Below, one piece after another: positions 11,054 through 22,144 of a stretch of 64,000 nt of DNA. Position 1 is the first letter of the stretch; every line of letters starts with the position of its first letter. The notes below the pieces were generated by a model, which was given only the letters and a program-made list of their open reading frames with translations, was not told where the DNA came from and searched no databases. Both the position numbers and the translations under genes were made by a program. This DNA comes from Tupaia tana. Lineage: Eukaryota > Chordata > Mammalia > Scandentia > Tupaiidae. The stretch is from assembly GCA_026018925.1 (NCBI GenBank), contig JAKSZU010000016.1, forward strand, positions 31,524,877-31,588,876, given 5' to 3'.

Positions 11054-11400
11054 TTATTTATTTGCCACCTTAATTTTTTTTTTGAGCACTAACTTGCCTC
11101 TTCTGACTATGTTTGCTATGTCCCAAAGGTTGTGGAGATTAGTATGTTCATTGTCATTAGTTTCAATGAATCTTTTAATTTTAGTCTTAATTTCCTCAAT
11201 AGTTTGAAAGTCATTCAAGAATAGATTATTTAGTTCCAATGTCTTTGTGTATTTTTAAGGGAACTTTCTGTGGTTTATCTCAAGTTTAATTCTGTTATGT
11301 TCAGAGAAGGGTCTGAGCACAATTTCTATACTCATAATGTACATAGAATCATTTTATGGCCTACAATATGGTCAATCTTTAAAAATCTGGACTTAGTGAA
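11054..11400 (-). mobile_element. L1 ORF2 internal fragment, antisense
   Basis: A 61-codon open frame at 11054-11239 on the minus strand reads LNNLFLNDFQTIEEIKTKIK, then NLWDIANIVRRGK, matching the linker after the L1 endonuclease domain. Similarity continues to about 11400 (GTTATGTTCAGAGAAGGG on the plus strand). No TSD seen. Confidence 0.85.
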
Positions 11401-11930
11401 ATTTTGAGTTTTGTTTTTTTTATAGATTTTCTTCTGTTTCTTTTTTGTTTTAACATTTTCTGCCCCTATTGCTTAATTAAAACTGTCCTTAACCTGAATT
11501 AGATGACGTTATCCTATTGTACTTACTCTAGCTTCAAAAAAGCAGTGATACAATTAATATTTAAAACACACATGTAAGCATTTTTACAAAAACTATCTAA
11601 AAGATAATAGCAACAGCTATGAACTATAAATTACACTGATAGACACAAATTTGCTGTTTGTGTTATATTAGAGCATGTCCTGACATGGAATATGGGAACT
11701 ATTTAATATACTATAAAACTTCAAGAATAAATATTCATTTCGGAGAAAGTGCCCTTCCTGAGTTATTGGAGGATTATAATAGATCATTTGCAATAACAGC
11801 AGTAACCTGCACAAGTTGTCTGTCTCCTTTCTTTAAACATTTTTCATATGTTTCTGGTTAATCCTCATTTATAGTGAAACAGTCTTTGATAATAAATCCA
11901 TGACAAAAAGTTTTTTTTTAAAGAGTAGCC
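11401..11930. other. unique AT-rich DNA, no feature seen
   Basis: No recognised repeat or gene signal. Confidence 0.45.
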
Positions 11931-12042
11931 TTTCTCCTTTATTCCCTACTTTCTTCTTCCCTTCCTTCCTTCTTTTTATTTCTTTTTCTTCCTTTCTTCC
12001 TTCCTTTCTTTTTCTTTCTTTCTTTTTTTTTCTTTTTCCTGA
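11931..12042. repeat. pyrimidine-rich low-complexity tract (TTCC/TTTC)
   Basis: About 110 bases almost entirely C and T with shifting TTCC and TTTC motifs. The antisense open frame here is a Lys/Glu/Arg artefact. Confidence 0.95.
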
Positions 12043-12409
12043 AAACTTGTGGTAGAAACACATTTTAACATTCACTAGTAGAGTTAAATTGGAAAGTCCA
12101 ATCGTCTACTTAATATCTGTGAATTAATAATATAATTATGTGCATTAACCATTCCCATTTGAGTAGCAATGAAAACAAAACAGCTTGGGGGTATCTCAAT
12201 TTATGCCCATAAATTCAATTTAAAATAAATAATTTTCTTTTTTAGTTTGCCTTTGTAAGTCAACAAAAGCTGTCACATAATAAAAATAGACTATAATGAG
12301 AATCAAAGGTAGGAAATTTGCCCCCACTCATTTCAGTTCTGAAATATTCTAAAGGCTTTTGAGAACACAGATGAAGAATTAGTAACTTATCTTTATCCCT
12401 GACATTCTT
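12043..12409. other. unique DNA, no feature seen
   Basis: Nothing recognised. Confidence 0.45.
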
Positions 12410-12424
12410 AGGATACATGTTCTT

Positions 12425-12609
12425 AGGTCCAGCTGAGGTAGGAAATGATACTCGGAGATTGTTTTCCATACTCTGGAACCACATGAGAAGCCCAAGTTTG
12501 ATTCCTGTTCCAACCTAATGGTTGAGCATTGTGGTATGCACTTATAATCCCAATAATTGAGGAGGCTAAGGTAGTAGAATTGCAACAAGATTCTGTCTTT
12601 AAAAAAAAA
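12425..12609 (+). mobile_element. F5 composite tRNA + 7SL SINE
   Basis: The first 95 bases are tRNA-like with a B-box-like AGTTTGATTCCTG. The second part follows the Alu/B1 monomer: GTGGTATGCACTTATAATCC, then CAATAATTGAGGAGGCTAAG, and a GATTCTGTCTTT end before poly-A. The perfect 15-bp duplication AGGATACATGTTCTT (12410-12424 and 12610-12624) shows both halves moved together as one unit. 7SL-derived SINEs are known from Euarchontoglires, so this is the best taxonomic clue in the window. Confidence 0.88.
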
Positions 12610-12624
12610 AGGATACATGTTCTT

Positions 12625-13391
12625 GATAAAGACATATCTCTTACTATTATAAAGTACATTTACTCTGATGCTATAAGGCCAAACAGAGTTGCCCTCAGAT
12701 AGGAAAATTCTATGGGGAGGGATTCATCTATGAGAAACTGAGGTCAAACTTTACCCCAATGTTACTTACATATAAAAATAGCAAAAATATAATTTATTAC
12801 ATATTGTTAAGTGTGGAAATATAACATCAGTAATATATATCTAGAAATGTCAATGAGATACGTAAAACAATAGAAGTACACCAATTTACAAAAATAGAGA
12901 AGTGTCTAATTATCACTTTATTTAAAAGATTATTCTGACACTATAATTGACTTTGAATTTTGTACATAAGAACTTTATTGCTCTGTTTACCATTTATATC
13001 AAATGTCTTTTTAAAGTAGCAGTCAGCTCTTCAGCACATTAACAAATACCTTCCTTTGAACAATCTTCAGTATAAACATATGTATTTGACATGGTTTGAC
13101 TGAAATCTTGTTATATCTAACATTATTAAATTAGCCACGAATATGTAGACATTAAATAGTATGCATTTGGAAAAAACACAATATAAGTATTGCCACTAGA
13201 ATTCAAACAGGCATGTTCATTCATTTTTGTAAGCGCATCAAGAGACCATTTATCATTTAGTTGTTTTTTTCAATTGTGTGACCTTCTTGTAAGTTATCTG
13301 TGGCATAATAAAATGGAGATTGTGGTCTAGATGCCCACTCCCAAACTAGTCCACAGTCAGATTCACATGGCCATAAAACATCTTAGAGTTT
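12625..13391. other. unique AT-rich DNA, no feature seen
   Basis: No gene, repeat or RNA structure recognised. Confidence 0.45.
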
Positions 13392-13400
13392 ATGCAGTTT

Positions 13401-14324
13401 TTAAATTTTTTAATTTATTTTTAATAACTTTTTAATTATTATTCATACATTAAATCGCTATACATAATTTAGATTGTGAAGAGACTTTACCCAGCATGAC
13501 ATACACCTCAGTCCAGCCCAGCTGAGACTATTATACACATCCTCGTCAACAGATTAAAAAAAACCTTATCTGTGTCCCACATGTGTCTTACCTCTCCATT
13601 TTTCCTCCAAATTTCCTTTCCTACGCTCTTTCCCTCCCACACTCTCTCAATGTACGCAAAACCATAAATGTAATACACCATATTAACAGAAAAAAAGATT
13701 AAAAACCATACAATCATTTCAATCAATGTGGAAAAAGCATTCGACAAAATACGACATGCCTTTATGTTGTATTTTTTGACTCTCAGTAAAATTGGCATAG
13801 AAGGATCATTTCTCAGCATAATAAAAGCCATGTATGGAAAACCTACAGCTGGAACCAGCAGTTGGCGTAATGGTTATGTGACTGGACTCCCATGTAGTTG
13901 ACTGCGGTTTGAGTCCCGGACCCGGTGGTTTAAACTCACACCAGGCATTTGTGAGTGTATTCCCAAGATCTCGAGAGGAGAATAGAGGAGAAGGGATTGC
14001 GGTGTGGCCATCCCCCCTGGGGGGTGATTTCTCACTTTCTGTCTTCTCTGTGTTTCTGGTGAGCACACGCACCCTATAGCAAAAAACTCTCAAAAAGAAA
14101 AAAAAAAAGAAAAGAAAGAAAAGAAAAACCTACAGCTAACATTATGCTGAATGGGGAAAAGCTGAAAGCTTTTCCACTAAAAACGGGTACAAGACAAGGC
14201 TGTCCACTTTCTTCGCTCCTATTCAATATAGTCCTGGAAGTTCTAGCCAATGTGATCAGACAAGAGAAGGAAATAAAAGACATTCCAATAGGAAAAGAAG
14301 AGCTGAAATTACCTCTGTTTGCAA
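13401..14324 (-). mobile_element. L1 with 5' inversion (twin-primed), minus orientation
   Basis: Bases 13401-13670 are the antisense 3' UTR of the younger L1 lineage (GAGACTTTACCCAGCATGAC is the complement of the region near 8830). From about 13672 the sequence flips to sense ORF2 reverse transcriptase (CATTTCAATCAATGTGGAAA, later [18 protein letters not shown]) and stops at LFAN, one residue short of the FADD block. Flanks ATGCAGTTTTTAAATTTT (from 13392) and ATGCAGTTTTTTTTAATTTT (from 14325) look like a duplicated target. A reversed 5' segment joined to a 3' segment is the standard product of twin priming. An F1 SINE sits inside. Confidence 0.9.
13851..14124 (+). mobile_element. F1 SINE inside the inverted L1
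   Basis: Full head and body with an A/AAAG tail. The perfect 13-bp duplication AAAACCTACAGCT is at 13838-13850 and 14125-14137, and the L1 reads through when the SINE and one copy are ignored. Confidence 0.96.
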
Positions 14325-14344
14325 ATGCAGTTTTTTTTAATTTT

Positions 14345-15871
14345 AAAAAATATATAAAAGCTTAGAACAACAACAAAACTAACAAACCAAAAATATAAAA
14401 ACAGATGATTTTCAATGATGCTTTTTATAAATATTAAGGCCATTCTCAGGAGCTTGGTCAAATCTGATGTATCAGTTTCTAAAAGATGTTGAATGCATTT
14501 ATAAAGGGATATTTCCTAAATTCCAAACATAACAAAAATAGGTGTGACTATCATTAATTGATCATGACTCATGTTTTAAGCCATGATACTCACTGTTTCT
14601 AGATAATGACTTATTTCCATTTTCCAAATGAAGAAAGACCTATAAAGTTTATATATCTTGATCAAGACCATATAGTTGGTAAATAGCAGCGCACAGGTCT
14701 GAACCCTGATCAATGTATCTGCACATTCCAAACGTCCACATTCCAAATAGCTTCTAGTAGCCCGAGGCTATGTGTTCTTGGTGATCACAGGTCAATAAAG
14801 ATTATCTGCAATGGACAAGCAAAAAGTGAAAACTTGGATTGCTATCTTATGCTTTTGGTTGCCATCATTTTTATTCCTAAAACTATATTGTTTCCTAACA
14901 AAAATAGAAAGAATATAATATAGTTTGTGGTTTTGTCACATATTTGGTTAATAAAATGCCTAAACTAGAATTTACAAATGTATCCCTTAAACATGCCAAA
15001 GCTCTATATTTGAAAACAAGAAATATAAAAAGGTCGTTTTTTAAAATAATCAAAAACTTGCCTCTTCATTTAAAATTGAAATCTCATTTTTATTGGTTGA
15101 CAAAGTCCTTACATCATAAAGATTCAGATATCACAACTTCTTGACTTTTGAAATTTACATTGTATCAAAAGTTCTGTTTCTTTCTCAATACTCTATACCC
15201 TCACTCGAGCCTTACCAGAATTTTCAATTTGATTATTAACTTCTTTTTTCAACAAGAGATGAGACACAGCACTGCAAATAAAATGAGTGCAACAGTACTT
15301 TTTTCCCAATAAAGGACCACGAACATACTTTTATAAAGACTAAAGAGTAGATCAGACCCTACATTCCTGAGCTGACCTTGGTCAACATTTTGGTAATCCT
15401 CTAAAACTTTCAGAGTAGGTAAAAATTCTCAATAAATTTAGCTACTGCTCAATAATGAGTGAAGTCTTGCTTAAAATCTTGCAGTCTGCATCACACTCAA
15501 ATAAATCTCTAAATGGTACATTTTGTCCTAGGAATTATGTAGACATAAGCTGTATAGGAAGATAATATTGGAAAATTTTTATCTAGGCTCTCTACTCCTA
15601 GCAGAACCAACAAATTATTGGGCTGATGTTCTGTGGAAAGGTTTTTCAAGCTCATGCTTTGGTAAAGCTACTGAAGTGATTATCACTGTGCCTGGCCAAA
15701 AATAAAAAAATAATAAAAATAATAAATTAAATATATGCTAAAGCCTTAAAGACTGGAATATAGGGAACAGTAAGAAACAAAATAAAAATACACAAATGTA
15801 ACTACTTCTGCCTGTTTTCTTTTTCAGTGAAAAACTGTATTCCCTACCCTAGATATTAAAAATGAACCACA
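14345..15871. other. unique DNA with a MIR relic
   Basis: Bases 14570-14725 resemble MIR (TTTCCATTTTCCAAATGAAG, CATATAGTTGGTAAATAGCA). The rest is AT-rich and unrecognised. Confidence 0.55.
14570..14725 (+). mobile_element. MIR relic
   Basis: The order of MIR core-like pieces is kept: a TTATTTCCATTTTCCAAATG block, then ACCATATAGTTGGTAAATAG and CAGGTCTGAACCCTGA. Confidence 0.7.
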
Positions 15872-16120
15872 GGGTCAGCAGTTGGCATAGTGATTAACAT
15901 GCTGGATTCCTACATGGCCCACCATGGTTTGAGTCCCAGAGCCTGCAGCTTAAAAATCACAATAGGAGAGTATATGTGCATGCCCAAAGTCCCAGGAGGA
16001 GAATGGAGGAAAATGGATTGTGGCATGGCCATCCCCTCTGGAGGGTTATTTATTTGCTTTGTCTTTCACTGTCTCTCTTTTCCTCTTTAGTGAGTGCATG
16101 TGCCCTATGGCCAAAATAAA
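15872..16120 (+). mobile_element. older F1-type SINE
   Basis: Head GGGTCAGCAGTTGGCATAGT, body AGGAGGAGAATGGAGGAAAA and end TGCCCTATGGCCAAAA. Short direct repeats AACCACA flank it. Confidence 0.88.
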
Positions 16121-16368
16121 ACCACAATGACACTTTCGCCAAATTCAGGCCACCCATGTATTTTATTTGGTTACTTCAATGTTGCAATATATTTTTAAAG
16201 AAAGAAAGTTTTGTGTAGATCATTATTATAGTTCTGAAATAGAATATCTCTGGCTATTCTGGAACCAAAATCCCCCTCATCAACAATGAGCAAGTTTGGG
16301 ACATTGTCTTTCCTCCTTAGGACAGACATGAGTTCTTCAAGGGAGTCTCCATCATTCTTCCATCCAGA

Positions 16369-16517
16369 CAGGTGCATTCATGCCCCAGATACTGATGGTA
16401 TGGAGAAATGGAGGAAAATGGGCCATATCCCATTGAGGGGTGCTTTCTCTTTCTCGCTCTCTCTTTGGGCAAACTCACATGGCTTCCAGTAATCAAAAAG
16501 AAAAAAAAAAAAAAGAT
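16369..16517 (+). mobile_element. F3-type SINE 3' half
   Basis: Starts within the body (GTGCATTCATGCCCCAGATA), keeps ATGGAGAAATGGAGGAAAAT and a TCTC tract, and ends in an A-run at 16497-16516. The tRNA head is missing. Confidence 0.72.
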
Positions 16518-17775
16518 AAATGTTCAGAATCTTTGGTCTTGCAAGAACTGGCTTTCTCACCCCAAACCTTCTTTTTCTACCAAACACTCTATATTTATAT
16601 AGACTGCTACTTAGTATTATGAAAATGCTTGTTGTAGTTGTTACATGTAGAAATGGATTCAAAATATTGTTCAACGTGTATCTATGATAATTCTTCTCTC
16701 CAATTGAAAAATGTACTTTCTTCAAGATATGTACATCTATAAATAGCCACCAAAGAGTTTCTGGATCAAAGTTAGAAATACATTCACTGCTACAAGTGTT
16801 TAAATATACAATAATCTTCCAGTGTATCTAATAGTATGTACTGCCATGTAAGTGTATAAAACAAATCAAGTAATCAGTGCCAAAAGAATTTAAGAAGTGT
16901 TTTCAACTATACAACAGATTGTGTATGTACCTATGTCAAACTGCTTTCATTGCTGAATGATGCTTTAACTTTTAGAACACAAATGTTATTATTAATTGTG
17001 CTAGAAAAAACACTTCTATGAAATCAAACTAAGATTTCAGTTAAGGCATGTTTTTTCAAGTATGTTAGATTCTGGTAATTATATTCATGCCTAAGTCCTA
17101 TGGTGATGGGAATTATGTCCTAGGCTAAGTAAAAATCAATATAATCTGATTACTTATTTTTAAGTGATTTGTAAAGAACTGAGTCATTAAAAATGGAGCT
17201 CTAGGATCAAGAAAAAAATGTCTGTGGGTACTTGTCCCAGTATTCCACAACCCAGTTTTACTTCCCTCTAGTTCAGAGGGTTTTCATCTGTGATTTATGA
17301 ATTCCAAATTGTTCACAAAAGTGTTTTAGGAGATCAGCCCATGAAGCCCTAAAATTGAAAACAAAACTTTGTATGTATGTGCCTTTGATTTTTTGTTTGT
17401 TTTTAGCAGGAATAGCTATCATTTAAGTCCACGGCTCAAATCCTGTTATGATGCACTAATAAACCTGGAGAGAAAAATAACTATAATTTGAGTAATCAAT
17501 TTTATTAGGTTATTAGGACAAGGAGTCAGTTATGGTTTGAGCAACTATTAACTTATAAAACACCATGACAGCCCTGGTTTCATTACTATGTGACAAGTGC
17601 TAGCATGGCCCCATCTGCAGTTTGGAAAATACACCTCTGCTGCCTAGGTATGGAGCTGAGTTTATTTTTGTATATCAACTGACCTTGAACTAATAATTGG
17701 GACAAAAGATAAAATATTATTTATAGCCAGGATTCTATGTATATTTTTCCCCAACAGCATTGGAGAGAGGTAATC
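16518..17775. other. mostly unique DNA, possible hAT relic
   Basis: Bases about 17320-17420 (CACAAAAGTGTTTTAGGAGA, AACTTTGTATGTATGTGCCT) may be an old hAT/MER relic at low confidence. Nothing else recognised. Confidence 0.4.
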
Positions 17776-17789
17776 AGAATAGAAAGATA

Positions 17790-17944
17790 GGAGCCGGCAG
17801 GTGGCATGGTGGTTAAGGGTGCTGGACTCCCACATAGTTGACCATGGTTCGAGTCCCAGACCTGGCGGCTTGCTTTCTCACTTTCTCTTTCTCTCCCTCT
17901 CTGGTCAAATTAAAATAAATAAATAAAGCTAAATTAAAAAAAAA
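17790..17944 (+). mobile_element. F2 short SINE with TSD
   Basis: Head GGAGCCGGCAGGTGGCATGG, joint GGCGGCTTGCTTTCTCACTT and a tail with three AATAAA-type units. The perfect 14-bp duplication AGAATAGAAAGATA is at 17776-17789 and 17945-17958. Confidence 0.95.
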
Positions 17945-18205
17945 AGAATAGAAAGATATTAATAGAGGGAATAATGTTGATATAAAGAGAAGAGGAGAGG
18001 TGTATGGAGATATTTTATATATTATACGATGCTTTATGAACCTTGATTTACAGAGTCCATTTCTTCTATAAGTACATTTATAAATTATTATGGCAACAAG
18101 TTTTCCTTCATATTTAAAAGAATTTGAGTAGATAATACAAGATTCTTTAGATTAAAAATATTTTAATGACTCAGAAAAATAAATTCATTTTGAAAAGTAT
18201 ATTTT

Positions 18206-18453
18206 GTGAACTACCTCCGTAACACATTGGTTAAGACCTATGCAGGGGAAGGTGGACTCCACATGGCCAATCAGGGTTTGAGTCCAAGCCCAGGAGCTTA
18301 AAAAACACACTGGCCACACACAAGTATGCCCAGGATCCTGACAAGATAGAAAATCCGAGGAAAAAGGATTATGACGTGACCAAGACTCATTTGGGGATTG
18401 CTTGCTCTCTCTCTTATGCATGCACACCCATACCCTGACATTTAAAAAAAAAG
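18206..18453 (+). mobile_element. F3 old tRNA-derived SINE
   Basis: tRNA-like start with the B-box-like GGGTTTGAGTCC, a GCCCAGGATCCTGACAAGAT body, a TCTCTCTCT tract, ATACCCTGACATTT and an A-tail. It matches the copies at 27896 and 55338. Confidence 0.82.
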
Positions 18454-19394
18454 AATTTTAGAAAATAAATAAAATAGAAATGTGACTTGTGCACTATCTA
18501 ACAAGATTAGACTGATTGCTTGTCCTTTGTTTTAGTTTTTGTTTTTGTTTTGAGGTGAGAAGTATTAGAGAGGAAACAATGCTCACATTGAGACTTTTCT
18601 TTCAAATTGTCAGTTGATAAACATGATTTCACTGTATTCTCGCTTCATTGATCGGGAAGCCCAGGAGTTAATGGCCTTTTATTACAAACTTCCTTTTGTG
18701 TGCTGCCCAGCAATTAGGCACGGGCATGCTCTGTGACCCCTCGCTGCCTCCCCATGGGCTTTGATCAGAACTTTGCGCAGTGACACACGTCTAATAACCA
18801 GGAGTGGCATGAACTGAACCACCAAGACCCTGATTTATCCCTTAGTCCACATCCTTGGCCAAACGGGGGTGTAATTAACTATTATACCAACTGCCAATAT
18901 AACCTGACCTTATGTTCAGGTTGGGGTAAAAGCAAAACAAAACAAAACAAAATTAAAAAGACATGCTTCTGTACTAACAAAGTCATGATGGTCCCATCAC
19001 ACGAATTTCAGCCTTGAGATTACACAGCACGGTTGCTTAGAAACAAACTAATTTTGCAATCAATTTTGTCTCTTTGTTTTGCTTTATATGAAGTTCTTTA
19101 TTTAGTACAATGGAATGAAAAAGAAAAAAGTCCTATTTAGAATGAAGACTGTAAATGACAAGCCAGATTCTCCAGTAACATTCCAAACTATATCATCTAA
19201 AATGATGAACATTCAGTTTGGAATAACTCTTAACATAGAAAAGAGCTGAGAAATGGTCACCCACACTTCATTATTTTTTAAAAACTTCTCTTATGGATAC
19301 AGAGAAACACTTAAAATGCCAAACCAACAATGCAACCCCCCCAGGGCAACATAAAGAGGGCCAACTAAAATTCCCACAATCCAAAGTTCCACAT
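18454..19394. other. unique DNA, conserved-looking patch
   Basis: Bases about 18590-18800 are complex, locally GC-richer and repeat-free, a candidate conserved noncoding element. Bases 18850-18895 weakly resemble an antisense tRNA-like SINE head. Confidence 0.45.
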
Positions 19395-19550
19395 CAATGG
19401 TCTCCAAATGTAATGTTTTGTAAGCCATTTGGGGATCTTGTTAAAATGGAGATTCTAATTTGGTAGGCCTGAGGTGAGACCAGAGTTTCAGCCTTTCTAT
19501 AGGTTCCCAGGTGAGTCCAAAACTCCCAGTCCCTAAACCACACCAGCTGA
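19395..19550. mobile_element. MER5A-like hAT-Charlie MITE relic
   Basis: Reads CAATGGTCTCCAAATGTAAT, then GGGGATCTTGTTAAAATGGA and GGTTCCCAGGTGAGTCC, the order seen in MER5A-type non-autonomous hAT elements. Confidence 0.72.
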
Positions 19551-19811
19551 AAAATAGAGTAGTCATTTTTAGCTTGCTTAAATCCTCATTCTAGTCTCAG
19601 TTTGTCACTTTGTTTTGCATCTAGAAATATTCTCAATTTCTTATTGCCTCTTTTCCACCAAATTAGCAATATCATAGTGTGGCATTTGGAAAGTACTTGG
19701 AAGATAATTAAAGAGTCTTCTTCAGAGACATTTAAGGGTAGGATATTATGAGATAATATTTAAAGATCTAGTTTTCCTATTATTGTGGAAAATATGAAAA
19801 ATATAAAAATG

Positions 19812-19930
19812 TAGTCAAGGAAACCTGTGGCCTGGTGGTTACATGCGCTGGATCCTACATGGCCAACTATGTGATTTGAGTCCCAGACCCTGTGACTTGA
19901 ACAAAAACTATGGGCACATATGTGTGCAAT
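19812..19930 (+). mobile_element. old tRNA-derived SINE, truncated
   Basis: The tRNA-like head GGCCTGGTGGTTACATGCGC with B-box-like TGATTTGAGTCCC and a short body remnant are present. The 3' half is lost. Confidence 0.72.
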
Positions 19931-21673
19931 TTTATTTTGAATGTACATTGCTTTTATAATCATAAAAATACTTGCTAAATTAAAGACAGATAAATGTAAA
20001 ATTTTGAAAAATACTATTCTACCACCCTTTACAGATGTTAGAAGGCAGTTTAGAGAGCATTACAAATCTAGATGAATCGTTTTAATGATAAGAAGTTTGC
20101 AAACTATGCCTGGGCAGGGAAAGAGATGTTGAGACTTGGTCCAGATTTTAGATATTGTCAAGGCTATCATTCTAGTTAATACAAACATACCTTATTCATA
20201 TTGCTAGAACTTTTGTTTATAGTTTATTATTTCAGCATGTCATTCACATATAGTCACAAAATCCAGGTTATTTCCCATTGAAAAAAGGAAACATTAATCT
20301 TCAAAGCAGGTAATTGACTATTTTGAGACCGGAGAATTAATAGATATTACCTTCATATATTTCACCACCAGTGTAATCTCAAAAGAAATAAAGAGAAAAG
20401 TAGTTACATTTGTTGAGCTTACCTTGGCAACAAAGAGCACTTTTGTTGGCAGTGATCATGTAGTTAGCTGATAAAAAAAAAAAAAAATATGTTCAGGTAA
20501 TCACAAGTTAGTATTACGGACCATTATTTTCCTTGAAATCTTCTTGGCCCCAAAAAAACTGCTAGTTGCCATCCAAATTGCAACCCAAGCAACTTAAGTG
20601 ATGCTTTGTCTATAAGATATTTTAGGTCAATGACAGATAAAGACATAGATGTAGAAGTAGATAAAAGTATTTTGCAATATTTATGCATTTGATTCTAATT
20701 GCATAGAATAGTCAAACAGACAACTGACATATTTTTTTTTACTCCATATGGTGTAGCATCATGACATAATCATAATTTCTTTCAACACACAGTTTTGTAT
20801 CTGCAAACACATAATTATAGATAAAGTTTTGGGTCTCCAAAGAAATGTAAAGTTATTCTCATCCATTCATATGCTCTGACCTAAGAGAATGTATTGTTTT
20901 CCCAGCTTTAAGAGGTATCAGGTCTCTCTGCGACACCATCCCAAACTACATTAGTCAGAAACAGGTGAAGCAGAGAATGTTATCAAATAGCCATACTGGA
21001 TGAATTTCATGAGCCACTGACAACCATGACACAATTCAAAACTATTTTACAAAACATTTACATTTCTCAAGAATTACTTTTATGAGTTCAGAAGGTTTCT
21101 ACTGAGAAAGTTACTGAGACTCGGTCATGAACTTTGCATAATGTCAAGTGTTTAACCTCCAAATCTGGTCTTATGTTGATGTTCTGACAGTGTTCTCATC
21201 TCCCAGTCACTGTGCAACTGAAGATAAACAAATAAAAGTAAAATGTAACTCTAATTTGGCTCAATACAATCAGCCATGTGAAATAATATAAGATTGTCTG
21301 CAAAATTGCTTCATCCTTTGATATACTTGGACTCAAGAAAGGTATGGTTGCTTCTTCTTTTTTGAAGATCAGGCAATTAACTAAATATAATTTCTTCTCT
21401 AGTCTTGAAAGCAGATGTTACCAAGTTTAGTGAAACCTTCTCTCTTCTCATCACAATTCTCCTCAAAAATAGAGAAAACACATGACCAAGAAAAGAACGA
21501 GCTCACCACTTAAGTGTCCTCAACTGCTTCTCCAGAGTCATGAGTGAGCAGATATTAGAGAAGGATAAAGCAAAAGATAAAATGCCACAGCAAGGATGAG
21601 CATCAAGAAGGTACAAGAAGCAGAATTATAAAACAGGCCTTAAGATTTCTGCCCTGATATGCATAGGTTTCAC
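19931..21673. other. unique AT-rich DNA, no feature seen
   Basis: No repeat or gene recognised. An A-run lies at about 20471-20486. Confidence 0.5.
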
Positions 21674-21713
21674 TAAGGGTCCCCAACCTTTTTGGTACCG
21701 GGAAACAGGGTTG

Positions 21714-21752
<39 letters not shown>

Positions 21753-21873
21753 TAATTTGACCAGAGAGAGAAAGGTAAAGTGAGAAAGCAAGCCTCCGGG
21801 TCCAAGACTCAAACTGTGGTCAGCCATGTAGGAGTGTCCAGCACCTTAACCACCATGCCATCTGCTAGCCCCC
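21714..21873 (-). mobile_element. F2 SINE with (ATT)n tail, antisense
   Basis: A (TTA)n run at 21714-21756 replaces the usual A-rich tail. The head ends CATGCCATCTGCTAGCCCCC. The transposon's GGTACCGGGAAACAG is followed after the SINE by CAACACCAGGAAATA, a diverged duplicated target. Confidence 0.9.
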
Positions 21874-22144
21874 AACACCAGGAAATAATTTTGTGGAAGA
21901 CAATTTTTCTACAGACCAGGTGCTGGGGGGCTAGAGGAGCAGAAATGGTTTTGGGATGATTCAAATGCATTTCATTTATTATGTGCTTTATTTCTGTTAT
22001 TTTTGCATTGCAACGTATTTACACAACTCCCCATAATGCAGAATCAGTGGGAGCCCTGCACTTGTTTTCCTGCAAGAAAATCCTATCTGGGGAGGAGGGG
22101 AGACAGTGACACCTGAACTGTATTGCTTATGTCCAGTCTACTCA

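Noticed and set aside
11869..12075. Lys/Glu-rich antisense protein
   Set aside because: Translation of a purine tract on the minus strand.
16195..16377. 60-codon antisense frame with a protein-like look (NVPNLLIVDEGDFG)
   Set aside because: Short, runs into a SINE at its start, no domain recognised and no splice or poly-A evidence. Kept as chance.
18762..18830. U4 snRNA pseudogene
   Set aside because: Only CTTTGCGCAGTG matches well. The following conserved U4 parts and the Sm site are not found.
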